From: Actinomadura sp. NBRC 104425 | Lineage (GTDB): Bacteria > Actinomycetota > Actinomycetes > Streptosporangiales > Streptosporangiaceae | Assembly (NCBI RefSeq): GCF_030269545.1 | Contig: NZ_BSTN01000007.1 | Location: 1 to 64,000 of the forward strand | DNA: 64,000 bases | Reading direction: 5' to 3' | In this document: positions 35,510 through 45,700 of the stretch, in pieces | Layout of the letters: every line of letters starts with the position of its first letter | Position numbering within the stretch: position 1 is the stretch's first letter | Translations under genes and position numbers: made by a program | The notes under the pieces: generated by a model | What the model was told of the DNA's origin: nothing | What the model saw: the letters and a program-made list of their open reading frames with translations, nothing else | Database searches by the model: none

Positions 35510-36943
35510 ATGCGCGAGCACGATCGGCTGTTCATCGACGGCGACTGGGCCGCCCCGGCCGGCACCGGCACCATCGAGGTCGTCTCCCCGCACACCGAGC
35601 AGGCGGTCGGACGGGTGCCCGAGGGCACCGAGGCCGACATCGACGCCGCCGTCGCCGCCGCCCGCCGCGCCTTCGACCACGGGCCCTGGCCGCGCATGAC
35701 GCCCGCCGAGCGCGCCGCGGTCCTCGGCCGGCTGGCGGACATCTACGCCGAGCGGCAGCAGGAGATGGCCGACCTGATCACCGAGGAGATGGGCTCGCCC
35801 ATCCTGTTCTCGGTGTTCGGGCAGGCCGCCATGGCGCAGATGGTGCTGCGCTACTACGCGGACCTGGCCGCCGGGTACGCCTGGGAGGACGAGCGCGCGG
35901 GCATGCTCGGCCCGGTCACCGTGACGCGCGAGCCGGTCGGCGTGGTCGCGGCGATCTACCCGTGGAACGTCCCGCAGTTCACGCTGATGATGAAGCTGGC
36001 GCCGGCGCTGGCCGCGGGCTGCACCGTGGTGGCCAAGCCGTCCCCGGAGGCGCCGCTGGACGCCTACGTGCTGGCCGAGTGGATCAGGGAGGCGGGCGTC
36101 CCCGAGGGCGTGGTCAACATCGTCCCGGCGGGGCGGGAGGTCGGCGCGTACCTGGTCGCGCACCCCGGCGTCGACAAGGTGGCGTTCACCGGCTCCACCG
36201 CGGCCGGGCGGGCGATCGGCGCGGTGTGCGGGGAGAAGCTGCGGCGCGTCACGCTGGAGCTGGGCGGCAAGTCCGCGGCGATCATCCTGGAGGACGCCGA
36301 CCTGGCCGCCACCGTCGAGGGCCTGAAGACGGCGTCGCTGATGAACAACGGCGAGGCGTGCGCGGCGCAGACCCGCATCCTGGCGCCGCGCTCGCGCTAC
36401 GACGAGGTCGCCGACGCCCTGGCCGCCATGGTCGGCGGGCTGGCCGTGGGCGACCCGGCCGACTACGGCACCGAGATCGGCCCGCTGGTGACCCGCCGCC
36501 AGCAGGACCGGGTGGAGGGCTACATCCGGATCGGCCAGGACGAGGGCGCCAAGATCATCACCGGCGGGCTGGACCGGCCGCACGACCGCGGCTGGTACGT
36601 GGCGCCCACGGTGTTCGCCGGCGTCCGCAACGACATGCGCATCGCCCGGGAGGAGATCTTCGGCCCGGTGCTGGCGCTGATCCCCTACGAGGACGAGGAC
36701 GACGCCGTGCGCATCGCCAACGACAGCGACTACGGCCTGGGCGGCTCGGTGTGGACGGCCGACGTCGACCACGGCGTCGAGGTCGCCCGCCGCATCCGCA
36801 CCGGAAGCTGCGGCATCAACCTCTACGTGCTCGACCCCAACACGCCGTTCGGCGGCTTCAAGGACAGCGGCCTGGGCCGCGAGCTCGGCCCCGAGGGCCT
36901 GGAGGCGTACCTGGAGCACAAGGCCATCCCCCGGCCGTCCTGA
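35510..36943 (+). CDS. NAD(P)-dependent aldehyde dehydrogenase
   Basis: A 477-aa ALDH-superfamily enzyme oxidising an aldehyde to the acid. The catalytic Glu is in LELGGKS (E250) and the nucleophile in NNGEAC (C284). YPWNVPQ and the C-terminal PFGGFKDSGLGRELG are family hallmarks. GGAGG precedes the ATG by 9 nt; the earlier ATG at 35465 is inside promoter sequence. The substrate is unknown. The SMC operon starts 60 bp downstream from its own promoter. Confidence 0.92.
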   Translation: MREHDRLFIDGDWAAPAGTGTIEVVSPHTEQAVGRVPEGTEADIDAAVAAARRAFDHGPWPRMTPAERAAVLGRLADIYAERQQEMADLITEEMGSPILFSVFGQAAMAQMVLRYYADLAAGYAWEDERAGMLGPVTVTREPVGVVAAIYPWNVPQFTLMMKLAPALAAGCTVVAKPSPEAPLDAYVLAEWIREAGVPEGVVNIVPAGREVGAYLVAHPGVDKVAFTGSTAAGRAIGAVCGEKLRRVTLELGGKSAAIILEDADLAATVEGLKTASLMNNGEACAAQTRILAPRSRYDEVADALAAMVGGLAVGDPADYGTEIGPLVTRRQQDRVEGYIRIGQDEGAKIITGGLDRPHDRGWYVAPTVFAGVRNDMRIAREEIFGPVLALIPYEDEDDAVRIANDSDYGLGGSVWTADVDHGVEVARRIRTGSCGINLYVLDPNTPFGGFKDSGLGRELGPEGLEAYLEHKAIPRPS

Positions 36944-36990
36944 TTCCGGCGGGCCGGGCCGTCGATTCCACGTTCGGGGGACGGGGGCCG

Positions 36991-37003
36991 TACCGTATGC
37001 GCC
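36991..37003 (+). promoter_or_regulatory. Leaderless-type promoter of the SMC operon
   Basis: TACCGT (36991-36996) is 7 nt before GTG 37004. A TTCCAC at 36966-36971 could serve as -35 with a 19-bp spacer. Confidence 0.5.
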
Positions 37004-38209
37004 GTGTCCCCCACCAACGATGCTGCGAGCCTGGACGACGTGCTCGTCGGCGAGGCTGTGCTGGGCGTCTACCGGCAGATGTTCGCCGCGCTGGCGCGTG
37101 ACAGCGGCGCCGTCGTCGACGACCCCGAGATGGTGGACGTGGCCGAGACGCTCCTCGCCGCGTTCGCCGACGCCGGGGAAGAGGGGCTGAGCCGCGAGCA
37201 GATGCGGTACGTGTGCCGGCGCTACCCCGCCGAGGTGTTCGAGAACCGGCTGCGCGTGCTCAAGGGCCTGGGCGCGATCCGCGAGGTGTTCCCCAAGCCC
37301 AACCAGCTCCGCTACCGCGCGTCGTTCACCAGCGTGGTGGGGCTGATGTTCATCCGGCGGATGATGCTGGACGGCGGCCAGAGCGAGATGCACCGGCTGC
37401 TGGCGCTGGAGCAGCTCAACGTCGCCGACCCCCGCATGACGGTCGAGCAGGCGCGCGCGGGGGCCGAGGGGCTGGCGCGCGCGTTCCGCCTGTGGAGCGT
37501 CGAGCTGGTCACGCTGACCAACGGCACCATCGAGGAGCTGCGCGAGCAGGCGCCGAAGCTGTGGGGCACCGAGGAGATCCTGCAGCGGGCCGAGCGGCTG
37601 CACGGGGCGATCCTGCGGCGCTGGCCCCAGCTGGACCGCACCTGCACCGACCTGCGCGCCGCCATCTACGCCTACGGGGACGCCTCGCGGCGCGCCGCGG
37701 CCCGGCTGTCGGACTCGGCGGGCACCACGCGCAACCTGACGCTGCTGCCGCCCGAGACGTGGCGGACGTTCGCGCGCACCGCCTCCCGGGAGGAGCTGGC
37801 GGCGGTGCTGGAGGGGTTCGTGTTCGACGCGCCGGCGCCCTGGCACGAGCCCGCCGCGGTGGTGACGGCCGTGCAGGACGGCCCCCGCGCGACCCCGCCC
37901 CGTCCGGCGCCGCCCCGTCCGTCCGTGCCCGACCCGGGGCTGTCGGAGGACGCGTCGAGCGACGACGCCGCCGCCGAGCGTCTGCGCGTGGTCGCCGAGC
38001 AGGTTCTGCGGGGACGCGACCGGGTCGCCGTGGAGGAGGTGCTCGACCAGGACTGGACCGCCGCCCGGCGGCTTCTGGCCGACCTGTCGTCGGCGCATCT
38101 GCATCCGGAGCTGCCCTACCGGCTGGTGTGGTCGGACGGGCTGGATTCGCGTCCGGACGGGTCCCCGACGTGGCTGTCCCCCGGCGTGTTCGAGAGGACC
38201 GGCACGTGA
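37004..38209 (+). CDS. Kleisin/MukF (JetA)-like subunit candidate of an SMC complex
   Basis: A 401-aa protein without catalytic motifs. A winged-helix-like N-terminus (~55-115, GLSREQMRYVCRRYPAEVFENRLRVLKGLGAIREVF) leads into a helical region (~120-260). A Pro-rich linker (~285-310, [13 protein letters not shown]) follows, then a second winged-helix-like C-terminus (~320-401). Two end domains joined by helices and a linker is the kleisin layout. It is first of four overlapping genes ending in an SMC ATPase, as JetA/MksF is in Wadjet/Mks operons. The assignment rests on position and architecture, not on a recognised motif. Confidence 0.6.
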   Translation: MSPTNDAASLDDVLVGEAVLGVYRQMFAALARDSGAVVDDPEMVDVAETLLAAFADAGEEGLSREQMRYVCRRYPAEVFENRLRVLKGLGAIREVFPKPNQLRYRASFTSVVGLMFIRRMMLDGGQSEMHRLLALEQLNVADPRMTVEQARAGAEGLARAFRLWSVELVTLTNGTIEELREQAPKLWGTEEILQRAERLHGAILRRWPQLDRTCTDLRAAIYAYGDASRRAAARLSDSAGTTRNLTLLPPETWRTFARTASREELAAVLEGFVFDAPAPWHEPAAVVTAVQDGPRATPPRPAPPRPSVPDPGLSEDASSDDAAAERLRVVAEQVLRGRDRVAVEEVLDQDWTAARRLLADLSSAHLHPELPYRLVWSDGLDSRPDGSPTWLSPGVFERTGT

Positions 38210-38871
38210 GCGCGCCCGTGCCTGCGCCCGTGCCGTCGTCCGCACCGTCGTCCGTGCCCGCTGAGGTGCTCGCCCGGGCGCGGGCGCGTCTGCTGGGCGC
38301 GCACTCGATCGCGGTGTCGGACCCCGCTCCGCCGGGGCTGGTCACCGCGAGCGACGGTTCGCGCGTGTGGCTGCTGTCCCCGTGGCCCGACGGCGCCACC
38401 CCGGCGGTGCTGGAGGAGTACGACATCGCGCCCATGCCGCTGGACCGCCCCGGCCAGGCGCGCCGTGTGCTGGCGGCCGCGCTGCGCTGCTGCTGGCCCC
38501 GGCTGGACGAGGCGCCCTGGCCCGGTGAGCGCGTCCCCGTGGGCGACGTGCTGGAGGTGTACGCGCGCATGTCGCGGGGCGACCCGGAGCTGGCGCGCCG
38601 CTGGGCGACCGGGGAGCTGCGCCGCCTGCACGACACCGGGTGGCTGCTGCTGGACGAGGAGGCCGCGACCGTCCGTCCCGGCCCCCGCATCGCCCTGTGG
38701 CCCGAAGACTCGCTGGGGTCGCTGCGCGACCTGATCCGCCGCCTTCCCCGGCCGCCCGAGCCGCTGCCCCGCGTCGACGAGCAGGCCGCCCCCGCGGACG
38801 AACGGCGCGAGCCGGACGTGCCGCACGAGCCGCAGGAGCAGGGCGGGCCCGTGGAGGATGCGGGTGAGTGA
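38206..38871 (+). CDS. Winged-helix KITE/MukE-like subunit candidate 1
   Basis: A 221-aa protein with a Pro/Ser/Ala-rich N-terminus. A core (~95-185) resembles tandem winged helices (VPVGDVLEVYARMSRGDPELARRWATGELRRLHDTGWLLLDEE), followed by an acidic tail rich in E and P. GTG 38206 overlaps the previous stop (GTGA). Small winged-helix KITE proteins bind kleisins in condensin-like complexes. Function is inferred from the operon. Confidence 0.55.
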   Translation: MSAPVPAPVPSSAPSSVPAEVLARARARLLGAHSIAVSDPAPPGLVTASDGSRVWLLSPWPDGATPAVLEEYDIAPMPLDRPGQARRVLAAALRCCWPRLDEAPWPGERVPVGDVLEVYARMSRGDPELARRWATGELRRLHDTGWLLLDEEAATVRPGPRIALWPEDSLGSLRDLIRRLPRPPEPLPRVDEQAAPADERREPDVPHEPQEQGGPVEDAGE

Positions 38872-39598
38872 GCTGTTCGAACCGCTGCTGCGTTCCTACG
38901 ACGAGAAGCGGCGGGCGGAGCTGGTGGCCGCCTACATGGCGGTGGAGCACGCGGCCGAGCCGGTGCCCGAGGTGCGGTTCCCGGCGCTGCGCGAGCCCGC
39001 CCTGCGCCGCACCGTCGAGGAGATGCTCGCCCTGTCCGGCCGCACGCTGGTGCGCACGGCCGTCAAGGGCGGTTCGCCGCGCTGGACGTCCGCCTACCGC
39101 GACGACGTCGCCGAGGCGCTGGCCGCCGACCCGGCGTGCGTGCCGCCGCCGGACGAACGCGCGGTGCTGACGCTGATCCTCATCCACTCCGTCGCGATCC
39201 CCCGCGCCACCGGCCTGCTGCCGGACGACTCGTGGCTGTCGCCGTATCCGACGCCGCTGGAGGAGCTGCGGCGCCGCTCGCAGCTGCCCATCGGGGAGCT
39301 GGAGGCCGCCCTGCGCCGCCTGCGCCTTGCCGGGCTGGTGTCGCAGGTGAAGGCGGGGCCGGACGAGCAGGGCGGGTTCGTCCCGGGCCCGCAGTTCCAC
39401 CGGCTCACCGAGGCCGCCCGCCGCCGGCTGCAGGAGGAGCTGATCCTGGCGGCGGGCCCCGGCTCGCCGCTGGCCGCCACCATCCGCGCCCGCCGCCACA
39501 GCCGCGCCCGCGCCGCCTCTCAACAGGCCGCCGCACAGCAGTCCGGCGCGCAGCAGTCCGGCGGGGCGGAACCGACGCATCAGGGGGAGAACGAATGA
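38864..39598 (+). CDS. Winged-helix KITE/MukE-like subunit candidate 2
   Basis: A 244-aa protein. A helical N-terminus (SELFEPLLRSYDEKRRAELVAAYM) precedes a segment with winged-helix character (~120-190, LEELRRRSQLPIGELEAALRRLRLAGLVSQV) and a Gln/Ser/Ala-rich tail. GTG 38864 is chosen because GGAGG lies 6 nt upstream; ATG 38858 has no spacing. The gene overlaps its predecessor by 8 bp and the SMC gene by ATGA. A second KITE-like gene is unusual, as Wadjet type I operons have one JetB. Confidence 0.55.
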   Translation: MSELFEPLLRSYDEKRRAELVAAYMAVEHAAEPVPEVRFPALREPALRRTVEEMLALSGRTLVRTAVKGGSPRWTSAYRDDVAEALAADPACVPPPDERAVLTLILIHSVAIPRATGLLPDDSWLSPYPTPLEELRRRSQLPIGELEAALRRLRLAGLVSQVKAGPDEQGGFVPGPQFHRLTEAARRRLQEELILAAGPGSPLAATIRARRHSRARAASQQAAAQQSGAQQSGGAEPTHQGENE

Positions 39599-42500
39599 CG
39601 GCCGTCCTCGAACCGCTGGTGCCCGGCCCCGCGTCCGGGCCGGGGGACGACGAGAACGTCGTCGGGGACCGCGTGCTCATCGCCGTGCAGGCGGTGAACA
39701 TCTCGCGGCTGTCCACGCATCCGGTGCCGACCGTGCCGGGCACGCTGATCGTGGTGGCGGGGCAGGGCCCCAAGGACTCCAACGGCGCGGGCAAGTCGTC
39801 GTTCATCGCGGCCATCACCGCGCTGCTGGGCGACGAGCAGTGGCGGTTCGCGTCCGGTGCGCGCGCCGTGGCCGAGCTGCTGTTCAACGCCGAGCTGGCG
39901 GCGCAGGGCGAGAGCCGGTGGGCCAGCGCCGACCACGGCTACATCATCGGCGTGTTCGACCACGCCGACTCCCCCGAGGAGGACGGCGCGTCGGCGGTCA
40001 CGGTGTGGCTGCGCGTCAACGCCGACGCCCCGCACCTGGAGATCCGCTGGCGGCGCGGGGTGCACCTGGCGTCGGCCCCGTCGGAGGCCGAGCGGGTGTC
40101 GATGGCCGACCGGCTGTGGGCGGGCCTGCCGCGCAGCGCCGGGCGCCGCGACTTCGTCGCCAAGGACCTGACCCGCGTGCTGTACGGCGGGCAGGTGCGG
40201 TGCGTGTCGTTCCTGTCCACGTCGGTGCGCTCCAGGGTCGCCACCAACCTGCTGTCGCAGCCGCTCAACGAAATCCCGCCGGAGCGGATCTTCAGCGCGA
40301 TCGCCGCGCTGACCGGGCTGGACCGGGAGCTGGAGGCCGAGCGGGTGTCGCGGGCCGAGGAGCACCGCGAGCGCGCCAAGGCCGCCGAGGCGGCCGAGCG
40401 CCTGGCCGCATGGGAGCGGGAGGCGGCGGCGCTGCTGAAGACCTTCGACCGCCGCGACAAGGCCCGCGAGCAGGTCGCGGCGGCGGTGCGGAACTGGCGG
40501 ACGCGGCAGGCGCGGCTGCTGGTCGACGCCGCGGCGGCCGACGCGGCGCACGCCGCCGAGGCGGAGCGGCTGCACCGGGACGCCGCCGCGGCCGCCGCGG
40601 CGGTCAAGGCGGCGGAGCGGGAGGTGGAGCAGCTCACCGGCGGCGCGCTGGACGAGCGGCTGGCCGAGGCGGGCGCGGTGCTGGCCGACCTGAAGGGGCA
40701 GGCCGACGCGCTCGGCGCGGACAAGGCGGTGGCCCGCAACGGGCTGGAGGAGCTGCGCCGCCGGGTGTCGGCGCTGGAGGACCGGCGCCGCGACGCCGAC
40801 GGGCGCGACACCGACGCCGCGCGCCGCGAGCTGGCCGAGGCCGAGGCCCGGCGCGACGAGGCGCAGCAGGAGTTCGGCATGGCCCGGGGCGCGGTGGCGC
40901 GGGCCGAACGGGAGCTGGCCGAGGCCGAGGCCGGGGAGAGCAGCGCCCCGGCGCAGATCCGCGCGCTGGCGGCGGCGGGCGTCGCGGCGGTCGGGCTGCT
41001 GGACGCGGTGGAGCTGGCCGAGGAGGTGCGCGAGCGCTGGGAGGCGGCGCTGTGGCCGTACCGGGAGGCCGTCGTGGTCGGCCCCGGCGACCTGGACGCC
41101 GCCATGGAGGCGCTGCGGGGCCTGCCCGGCTCGATGATCGTCCCGGCGGACGGCGAGCTGGCGGCGGACGCCGGCGCCGCCGGACGCGACGGCCATCCGC
41201 CGGGCGTGCGGTGCGGGCTGCCGCTGCGGCGGTTCTTTTCCGCGCTCGACGACGGCGACGGCACCGGCGTGGTGATCGTCGGCGGGTTCCCCGAGCCGGT
41301 GACGGGGCGGGTGGCGCGCGTGCAGGCGGCGCGGGCGGCGCTGGAGGAGGCGCGCGAGGCCCTGGAGGCCGCCCGGGAGCGCACCGCGCAGGCCGCGGCG
41401 GACGTGGCGCAGGCGCAGCGGCGTCTGGCGGGCGCGCAGGCCGCCGCCGAGCTGGAGCTCGTCCGCGAGCAGATGACCGGGCTGCGCGAGCGGCTGGAGG
41501 AGCTGGCGGCGGCCGAGGAGGCGCTGCAGCCGCGGCTGGAGGCCGCCGAGCAGGAGCTGCGCCGCCTGCAGGCCAAGGCCGACACGCGCGCGTTGGAGGT
41601 GGACCGGCTGCGCGGCCGCCGCGAGGCGCACGAGCGCACCCGCGAGCAGATCCACGCCAAGATCATCGAGTTGGAGGGGCGCCGCGCCGCGCTGGGCGTG
41701 GCCGAGCTGGAGAAGGAGTGGGGCGGGTCGCGGGAGGCGGCCGCCGAGTGGCTGGACGCCCTCACCGACGACGAGCGGACCTGGACGCCCGACGACTGGT
41801 GGCACACCGCCGAAAAGCACCTGTCGGAGGCGCTGCGCCTGGTCTTCCCCGACGGCATGGCCGACGAGGACATGCCCGAGGAGATCCGGTTCCTGCTGCG
41901 GGAGCGCGCCGAGGGCGAGGGCCGCCGCACCGAACGCGAACGTGCGACGTTCCCCCGCCTCGTCCGGGCCCTGGAGACGTACCTGCGGCAGCAGGAGGAC
42001 TACGAGCGGCACCAGCGGCGGCAGATCGAGGTGCAGATGGCCGCGCGCCGCGCCGACCTGGACAAGGCGCAGAAGGGCGCGGTGGAGGCGGCGGGCGCGG
42101 CCGAGGCGCACCGCACCGCGCTGACCGCCGCGATCCGCACCCGGCTGCAGCGCGTCGCCGAGGAGTTCGACAAGCTGGACGTCGAGTACGGCGGGTACGG
42201 GGCGACGCTGGAGTTCCCCACGCCCGAGCCGCCCGCCGACCCCGAGCAGGAGTGGCGGTGGCGCGTCACGCCCAAGTGGCGGCGCGCGGACGGGCAGCGG
42301 TACGTCCCCTACAACCGGCGCGCCAACACCGCGCTGATGGACGAGAAGGCCGTCAAGCTGGTGTGCGCGGCGGCGCTGGCGTCCTCCGGCGGCGGCCGGC
42401 TGTGCCTGGTGCTGGACGAGCTGGGCCGCAACCTGGGCAAGGAGCACCGCAAGGAGGCCGTTGCGCTGTTCCGCGAGATCGGCGAGTCGCACGGCATCAC

Positions 42501-42699
42501 GGTGATCGGCGCGCTGCAGGACGACATGGAGCCGTATGCGATCGACGCGTGCGGGCAGTACATCAAGCTGCGCCGCTCGTCGGACACCATGCCCTACAAC
42601 GAGCCGCCCGTCGTGGTCGGGTACGACCGGCACGAGGCGCGGGTGCGGGCGCTGGCCAAGCACGTCACCGCGTCCCGTCCGCCCGTCGGCGAGGACTGA
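39595..42699 (+). CDS. SMC/MukB (JetC)-like ATPase
   Basis: A 1034-aa SMC-like protein. The N-terminal head has Walker A GPKDSNGAGKSS (58-69, K67). Two long coiled coils rich in Ala/Glu/Arg (~300-450 and ~580-700) flank a non-coiled hinge-like middle (~450-570). The C-terminal head has Walker B LCLVLDELGRN (D941, E942). This head-coil-hinge-coil-head layout is that of SMC/Rad50/MukB; there is no CxxC zinc hook. The kleisin- and KITE-like genes upstream argue for a condensin/Wadjet-type complex. No Toprim or JetD-like nuclease gene is present. Confidence 0.85.
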   Translation: MTAVLEPLVPGPASGPGDDENVVGDRVLIAVQAVNISRLSTHPVPTVPGTLIVVAGQGPKDSNGAGKSSFIAAITALLGDEQWRFASGARAVAELLFNAELAAQGESRWASADHGYIIGVFDHADSPEEDGASAVTVWLRVNADAPHLEIRWRRGVHLASAPSEAERVSMADRLWAGLPRSAGRRDFVAKDLTRVLYGGQVRCVSFLSTSVRSRVATNLLSQPLNEIPPERIFSAIAALTGLDRELEAERVSRAEEHRERAKAAEAAERLAAWEREAAALLKTFDRRDKAREQVAAAVRNWRTRQARLLVDAAAADAAHAAEAERLHRDAAAAAAAVKAAEREVEQLTGGALDERLAEAGAVLADLKGQADALGADKAVARNGLEELRRRVSALEDRRRDADGRDTDAARRELAEAEARRDEAQQEFGMARGAVARAERELAEAEAGESSAPAQIRALAAAGVAAVGLLDAVELAEEVRERWEAALWPYREAVVVGPGDLDAAMEALRGLPGSMIVPADGELAADAGAAGRDGHPPGVRCGLPLRRFFSALDDGDGTGVVIVGGFPEPVTGRVARVQAARAALEEAREALEAARERTAQAAADVAQAQRRLAGAQAAAELELVREQMTGLRERLEELAAAEEALQPRLEAAEQELRRLQAKADTRALEVDRLRGRREAHERTREQIHAKIIELEGRRAALGVAELEKEWGGSREAAAEWLDALTDDERTWTPDDWWHTAEKHLSEALRLVFPDGMADEDMPEEIRFLLRERAEGEGRRTERERATFPRLVRALETYLRQQEDYERHQRRQIEVQMAARRADLDKAQKGAVEAAGAAEAHRTALTAAIRTRLQRVAEEFDKLDVEYGGYGATLEFPTPEPPADPEQEWRWRVTPKWRRADGQRYVPYNRRANTALMDEKAVKLVCAAALASSGGGRLCLVLDELGRNLGKEHRKEAVALFREIGESHGITVIGALQDDMEPYAIDACGQYIKLRRSSDTMPYNEPPVVVGYDRHEARVRALAKHVTASRPPVGED

Positions 42700-42745
42700 A
42701 AAAGGCGGTGCTCTCCGGCGGCGGGTTGCGGCAGGATGGCGGGCG

Positions 42746-45700
42746 ATGCGCGCCGAAGACTTGCTGGACGAGGTCGAGCCGCTGCCGTTCAAGGAGCGCC
42801 GCCGCAGACTCGCCGAACGGGGGCGCGCCGCCGACCCGCGCGACCTGGCGCGGCTGCTGGACGAACTGGCGGCCGGCGGCCACTACGAGCGTTCGACCGC
42901 GCTGTTCGTGGCGTCGGCCGTGCGCGACGAGGCGGCCCTGGCCCATATCGTCCGCGCCGCCCGCGACCCCGACGCCGAGCTCGCCGCCCGCGCCGTCGAT
43001 CTCGCCGCCCGCTACGGTGTGGCCGCCGAGTTCTTCGAGGCGCTGCTGGCGGACGCCCCGGCGGCGGTGCGCTCCGCCGTGTACCGGGCGGTCCGCCGGC
43101 GTCGGCGCCGCGACGTGGCCGAACGTCTCATCGACGCGGTGGCCGAACGCTGGGGCGAGGCGGAGGCGGCGGCGCTGCTGCCCGCCTGCGGCGAGGAGGC
43201 CGCCCGCGCGCGCTTGGACGGCCTGGCGCACGCCGTGCCGAACTGGGAGGCGTTCGCCCGGGCCCACCCGGGCGTGCTGCTCGACCACGCCGAACGCACC
43301 CTTCCCGGCGTGCCGGACGGCATGCTGCGCGCGTGGTGGTCCCGCGAGGGCGCCGGCGTCGGTGCGGCGGTGCCGCACGCGCCCGGCAGGGTCCTCACGC
43401 TGCTGGAGCGCTTCCTGCCCCCGGGGCCGCTGCCGGACGGCGTCCACCGCCGTATCGGCCTGCTGCTGGGCGCCGAGCCCGAGCGGACGCTGCGCCTGCT
43501 GCTGTCCGACGGGCACCGGTCGGCGCTGCCCGCACTGCTGGGCCGCAGTTGCGTCCGCAAGCGCCTGGCCGCGTTCGACGACGCGCGGATCATCGAGGTC
43601 GCCCGCGCCGTCCGGGACGACCGCCAAGCCCTGTACGAGCTGCTCGGGGCCATCGCGCCGAGCCGCCGGGAGGCGGTGGTCGCGGCCGTGCTGCCCGACG
43701 CCTGCCTGACCCGATTCGGGATCGACGAGGAGCTGCTGGACCTGCTGCCGCAGGCGGCGCGGGTGCGGGAGGCCCGGCGGCTGCTGCGGCTGCCGCGCGT
43801 CGCCCACCGGCCCGGCCTCCGCCGGGAGGCGGCCTCGTTCCTGCCGTACGACGAGGCCCTGCCCGTCCTGGAGCCGCTGACGCGCAGGCCGGACGGCGAC
43901 GACCGCGCCGTCGGATACCGGCTGCTGATCCGGTGCGCCGGACGCACCCGGGACCCGCGGGTGCTCACGCGGGTGTTGCAGGCCCTGGGCCGGCTGCGCA
44001 ACGAGCAGAACCTCATCCGGCAGAGCGCCCTGAAAGCGCTGACCGCGGTCCCGTCCTCGGTGCTGCGTGCCGAGCACGTCCCGGCGGTCGTGCGCATGGT
44101 GGGGGACGCGCTGGCCGCCCGCGACACCTCGTTCAGCACCCGCCGCCAGGCGATGCTGCTGGCCGCCCGGCTGGCGCGGCAGGGCGCGATGCGCCGGGAC
44201 GCCGCGCTGCTGTCCCCCGCTGTGCAGATCATGGCCCGGTTGACCGGTGAACAGGGCTCGCTGCCGCTGCGGAAGTACGAGGACGAGATCGACGCGCTGC
44301 TGCCGCACGGCGCGGAGCACGAGCTGGGCCGGACGCTCGCGCCGTATCTGGCGGCGATGGCCCGGCGCAACGACCACGCCCTCGCGCTGACCCTCGCCGC
44401 GGATCTGCACCGGCGCGCGTTCGCCGTGCCGGAACTGCAGGACGCGCTGGAGGCGGCGCTCGACGCCCGCGACGACATGGTGATCCGGGAGGCGATCGAG
44501 CTGTGGCTGGCCGTGCCGGGCGCCAGGCGCGAGCGCGTCGCCCGGCTGCTGGCCGAGGAGCCGTCGGCGATCACGGTGCCGGAGGTGTTCCAGGTGGTCG
44601 CGCGGGAACGCACCGACCTGCTGCACCCGGCGCTGTCCGGGAGCCCCGCGGGCCGCTTCCACCGCCCGGACGTGCCGTTCGTGCCGATCGCCCCGCCGTC
44701 GTGGATGCGGCGCTGGACGGGCCGCCAGCACGCGACCTACCTGGCGCTGCTGCACCGGCTGGCCGGCGACGGCGGCTTGCCCGCCGAAGAACGCGCCCGC
44801 GCCGTGCGCACCATCGCCCGGGTGCCCGGCGCCGGGGCCGCCGACCTGCGCCGCTACCTCGATCCCGGGCCGCGGTCGCGCTCCGGCGGCGACCGCCCGC
44901 TGCTGCGGCCGGCGCTCACCGCCGCCCCCTGGCTGCCGCGCCCGCAGGACGTGCTCGCCGACCTGCTGCGGTTCGCCGACTCCGACGACGCGCACGTGGC
45001 GCTGTCCGCGGCGTCCCGGGCGGCGCGGTTCGTGCGGCCGTCGGCGCTGGCGGGCGTGCTGCACCCCGTACTGACCGGCGGCAAGATCACCGCCCGCAAG
45101 GCGGCGCTGCGCATCCTGCTGCGCAACCGGGTCCCCGGGGCGATGAAGCTGGTCACGGCGGTCTGGGACGACACCGATCAGCATCGGGACATGCGCACGG
45201 CGATCGCGTCGGCCGTCCGCGCGCACCTGGCCGAGCCGGCGGCCTGGCGCATCCTCGGCGAGGCCGCCGCGGCCGGAGGCGACCTGGCGCATGAGGTGCT
45301 CGGCGTCCCGCCGGCGCACGTCGAGGAGCGGTTCCGCGAACGGTATGCGGCGCTGGTGCTGGAGGCGGCCCGCTCCGACGACCGCGAGGTCCGCGACCGC
45401 TCGCTGGGCGTCCTGTCCGCATGGGCGCCGTGGGTGCCGCAGGTCCCGGCGCTGCTGGCCCGCGCGGTCGCCGATCTGGACGAGACCGGCTCCTGGCAGA
45501 CCGCGCTGCGCGGACTCGTCCGCTGCGCGATGGCGGGCGTCGGCGCCGCCGAGCTCGCGGGGGCGGCGGACGCGCTGCGCGCCGCGCCCGCCGAGCCGGA
45601 CGCCGGGGCCGACCGCGACCTGCCCGCCCTCCGGCGCCTGCGCACGCTGACGACACAGGTGCGGGACGCGGCGCGGGAGGACCTGGCGCGCGCCGAGCCG

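Noticed and set aside
37004..42699. Complete Wadjet type I system
   Set aside because: No JetD/Toprim-like gene lies before, within or after the operon, and there are two KITE-like genes rather than one; it can only be called Wadjet-like.
39580..42792. 1070-aa minus-strand ORF opposite the SMC gene
   Set aside because: Antisense shadow; the plus strand has Walker A, Walker B and coiled coils.
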